From Ficedula albicollis (lineage: Eukaryota; Chordata; Aves; Passeriformes; Muscicapidae), in NCBI RefSeq assembly GCF_000247815.1, contig NC_021692.1:6659137-6723136 (forward strand): a stretch of 64,000 nt of DNA, written 5' to 3'. Below the pieces are notes generated by a model. The model saw only the letters and a list, made by a program, of their open reading frames with translations, was not told the DNA's origin and did not search any database. Both the position numbers and the translations under genes were made by a program. Within the stretch, counting starts at the first letter, position 1. Every line of letters begins with the position of its first letter. Shown one piece after another: positions 62,115 to 64,000 of the stretch.

Positions 62115-63432
62115 CCACAGCGTCCAGACCCTGGGGATTCATTCTGGGTGGGTGAGGGAGGATTGGGGTGCAGACCCTGGGGATTCATTCTGGGTGGGTG
62201 GGGGAGGATTGGGGTGCAGACCCTGGGGATTCATTCTGTGTGGGTGAGGGAGGATTGGGGTGCAGACCCTGGGGATCCATTCTGGGTGGGTGAGGGAGGT
62301 TTGGGGTGCAGACCCTGGGGATTCATTCTGGGTGGGTGGGGGAGGATTGGGGTGCAGACCCTGGGGATTCATTCTGGGTGGGTGGGGGAGGATTGGGGTG
62401 CAGACCCTGGGGATTCATTCTGGGTGGGTGGGGGAGGATTGGGGTGCAGACCCTGGGGATTCATTCTGGGTGGGTGGGGGAGGATTGGGGTGCAGACCCT
62501 GGGGATTCATTCTGGGTGGGTGAGGGAGGATTGGGGTGCAGACCCTGGGGATTCATTCTGGGTGGGTGAGGGAGGATTGGGGTGCAGACCCTGGGGATTC
62601 ATTCTGGGTGGGTGGGGGAGGATTGGGGTGCAGACCCTGGGGATTCATTCTGGGTGGGTGGGGGAGGATTGGGGTGCAGACCCTGGGGATTCATTCTGGG
62701 TGGGTGGGGGAGGATTGGGGTGCAGACCCTGGGGATTCATTCTGGGTGGGTGGGGGAGGATTGGGGTGCAGACCCTGGGGATTCATTCTGGGTGGGTGGG
62801 GGAGGATTGGGGTGCAGACCCTGGGGATTCATTCTGGGTGGGTGGGGGAGGATTGGGGTGCAGACCCTGGGGATTCATTCTGGGTGGGTGGGGGAGGATT
62901 GGGGTGCAGACCCTGGGGATTCATTCTGGGTGGGTGGGGGAGGATTGGGGTGCAGACCCTGGGGATTCATTCTGGGTGGGTGAGGGAGGATTGGGGTGCA
63001 GACCCTGGGGATTCATTCTGGGTGGGTGGGGGAGGATTGGGGTGCAGACCCTGGGGATTCATTCTGGGTGGGTGGGGGAGGATTGGGGTGCAGACCCTGG
63101 GGATTCATTCTGGGTGGGTGGGGGAGGATTGGGGTGCAGACCCTGGGGATTCATTCTGGGTGGGTGGGGGAGGATTGGGGTGCAGACCCTGGGGATTCAT
63201 TCTGGGTGGGTGGGGGAGGATTGGGGTGCAGACCCTGGGGATTCATTCTGGGTGGGTGGGGGAGGATTGGGGTGCAGACCCTGGGGATTCATTCTGGGTG
63301 GGTGGGGGAGGATTGGGGTGCAGACCCTGGGGATTCATTCTGGGTGGGTGGGGGAGGATTGGGGTGCAGACCCTGGGGATTCATTCTGGGTGGGTGAGGG
63401 AGGATTGGGGTGCAGACCCTGGGGATTCATTA
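62115..63432. repeat. 46-bp minisatellite
   Basis: About 28 units of ggtgcagaccctggggattc then attctgggtgggtgggggag, with a g/a variant (gtgggggag versus gtgagggag) scattered through the array. It lies in the first visible PLEKHN1 intron. The array gives overlapping open frames that are not genes. Confidence 0.96.
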
Positions 63433-63510
63433 CATTCCCAGCCCTGACATTCCCAGCCCTGACATTCCCAGCCCTGACATTCCCAGCCCTGACATTCCCA
63501 GCCCTGTCCT
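63432..63510. repeat. 15-bp acattcccagccctg repeat
   Basis: Five perfect 15-bp units abutting the 46-bp array. Confidence 0.92.
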
Positions 63511-63679
63511 GGGGCCCCTCTGTGACTCAGCCCTGTGCTATGGGGTCAGCCCTGCTCTGACATGGAGGAGGGAGGATTGGGGTGCAGACCCTGGGGATTC
63601 TTTCATCCCATTCCCGCTGCCCGTGCAGGGACAGCTGCAGGTGCCCGTGATGGATGGGCTGAGGGACTGGCAGGGACAC

Positions 63680-64000
63680 ACAGGCTGGGGAACTGGGAAT
63701 GGAGCTGGGAATGGGGCTGGGGAACTGGGAATGGAGCTGGGAATGGGGCTGGGGAACTGGGAATGGAGCTGGGAATGGGGCTGGGGAACTGGGAATGGAG
63801 CTGGGAATGGGGCTGGGGAACTGGGAATGGAGCTGGGAATGGGGCTGGGGAACTGGGAATGGAGCTGGGAATGGGGCTGGGGAACTGGGAATGGAGCTGG
63901 GAATGGGGCTGGGGAACTGGGAATGGAGCTGGGAATGGGGAACTGGGAATGGAGATGTGCTGGGGAACCAGGAATGGAGATGGGGAACTGGGAATGGAGC
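63680..64000. repeat. 32-bp minisatellite at the window edge
   Basis: Units of about 32 bp (ggggctggggaactgggaat then ggagctgggaat) continue to the last base, so the array is probably truncated by the window. Confidence 0.93.

Overview
This is a GC-rich vertebrate window, most likely from a bird microchromosome. Three things point that way. PERM1 and PLEKHN1 lie tail to tail, the arrangement of human 1p36.33, whose avian counterpart I recall as chromosome 21. There is a degraded CR1-like 3' end and a solo-LTR-like element. The spacer is packed with minisatellites. A songbird is plausible but not proven from the sequence. No bacterial, plasmid or CRISPR features are present.

Layout: 1-18,180 is spacer upstream of PERM1. 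It holds several minisatellites, a 288-bp tandem duplication beside a TAAT-rich enhancer-like stretch, a less repetitive island at about 9.85-11.5 kb, and two long poly-C runs. PERM1 (+) runs from a probable TATA-type promoter near 18.2 kb through a non-coding first exon, a long coding exon (19,163-22,448) and two short terminal exons (24,371-24,487 and 27,835-27,914). The frames and splice phases fit one protein of about 1,159 residues, except for a single-base frame break near 19,857-19,861. An antisense LTR lies about 370 bp past the stop codon. From 28.9 to 44.9 kb is the PERM1-PLEKHN1 interval, almost entirely tandem arrays: a 36-bp array, a 281-bp higher-order repeat and a roughly 107-bp higher-order repeat with CAGGTG cores. 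It also contains a duplication of about 5.25 kb.

PLEKHN1 (-) occupies about 46.9-61.9 kb. Nine consecutive coding exons (355 codons) carry both PH domains and the start of the C-terminal tail, with every splice junction in phase. The first exon or exons lie beyond the right edge, and the last exons could not be found. The introns consist largely of simple and minisatellite arrays.

Seventeen C runs of 27-2,364 bp, all on the + strand, make up about 10 kb (16%) of the window. One of them occupies nearly the same length as real sequence in a duplicate copy. I therefore read them mainly as places where true sequence was lost in sequencing or assembly, although short real C-rich seeds are possible. 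Long proline or glycine reading frames through them are not genes.

Functionally, PERM1 is a muscle regulator of oxidative metabolism induced by PGC-1/ERR, and PLEKHN1 (CLPABP) is a PH protein reported to bind cardiolipin and phosphatidic acid. Both have mitochondrial links, but nothing here shows that they are co-regulated.
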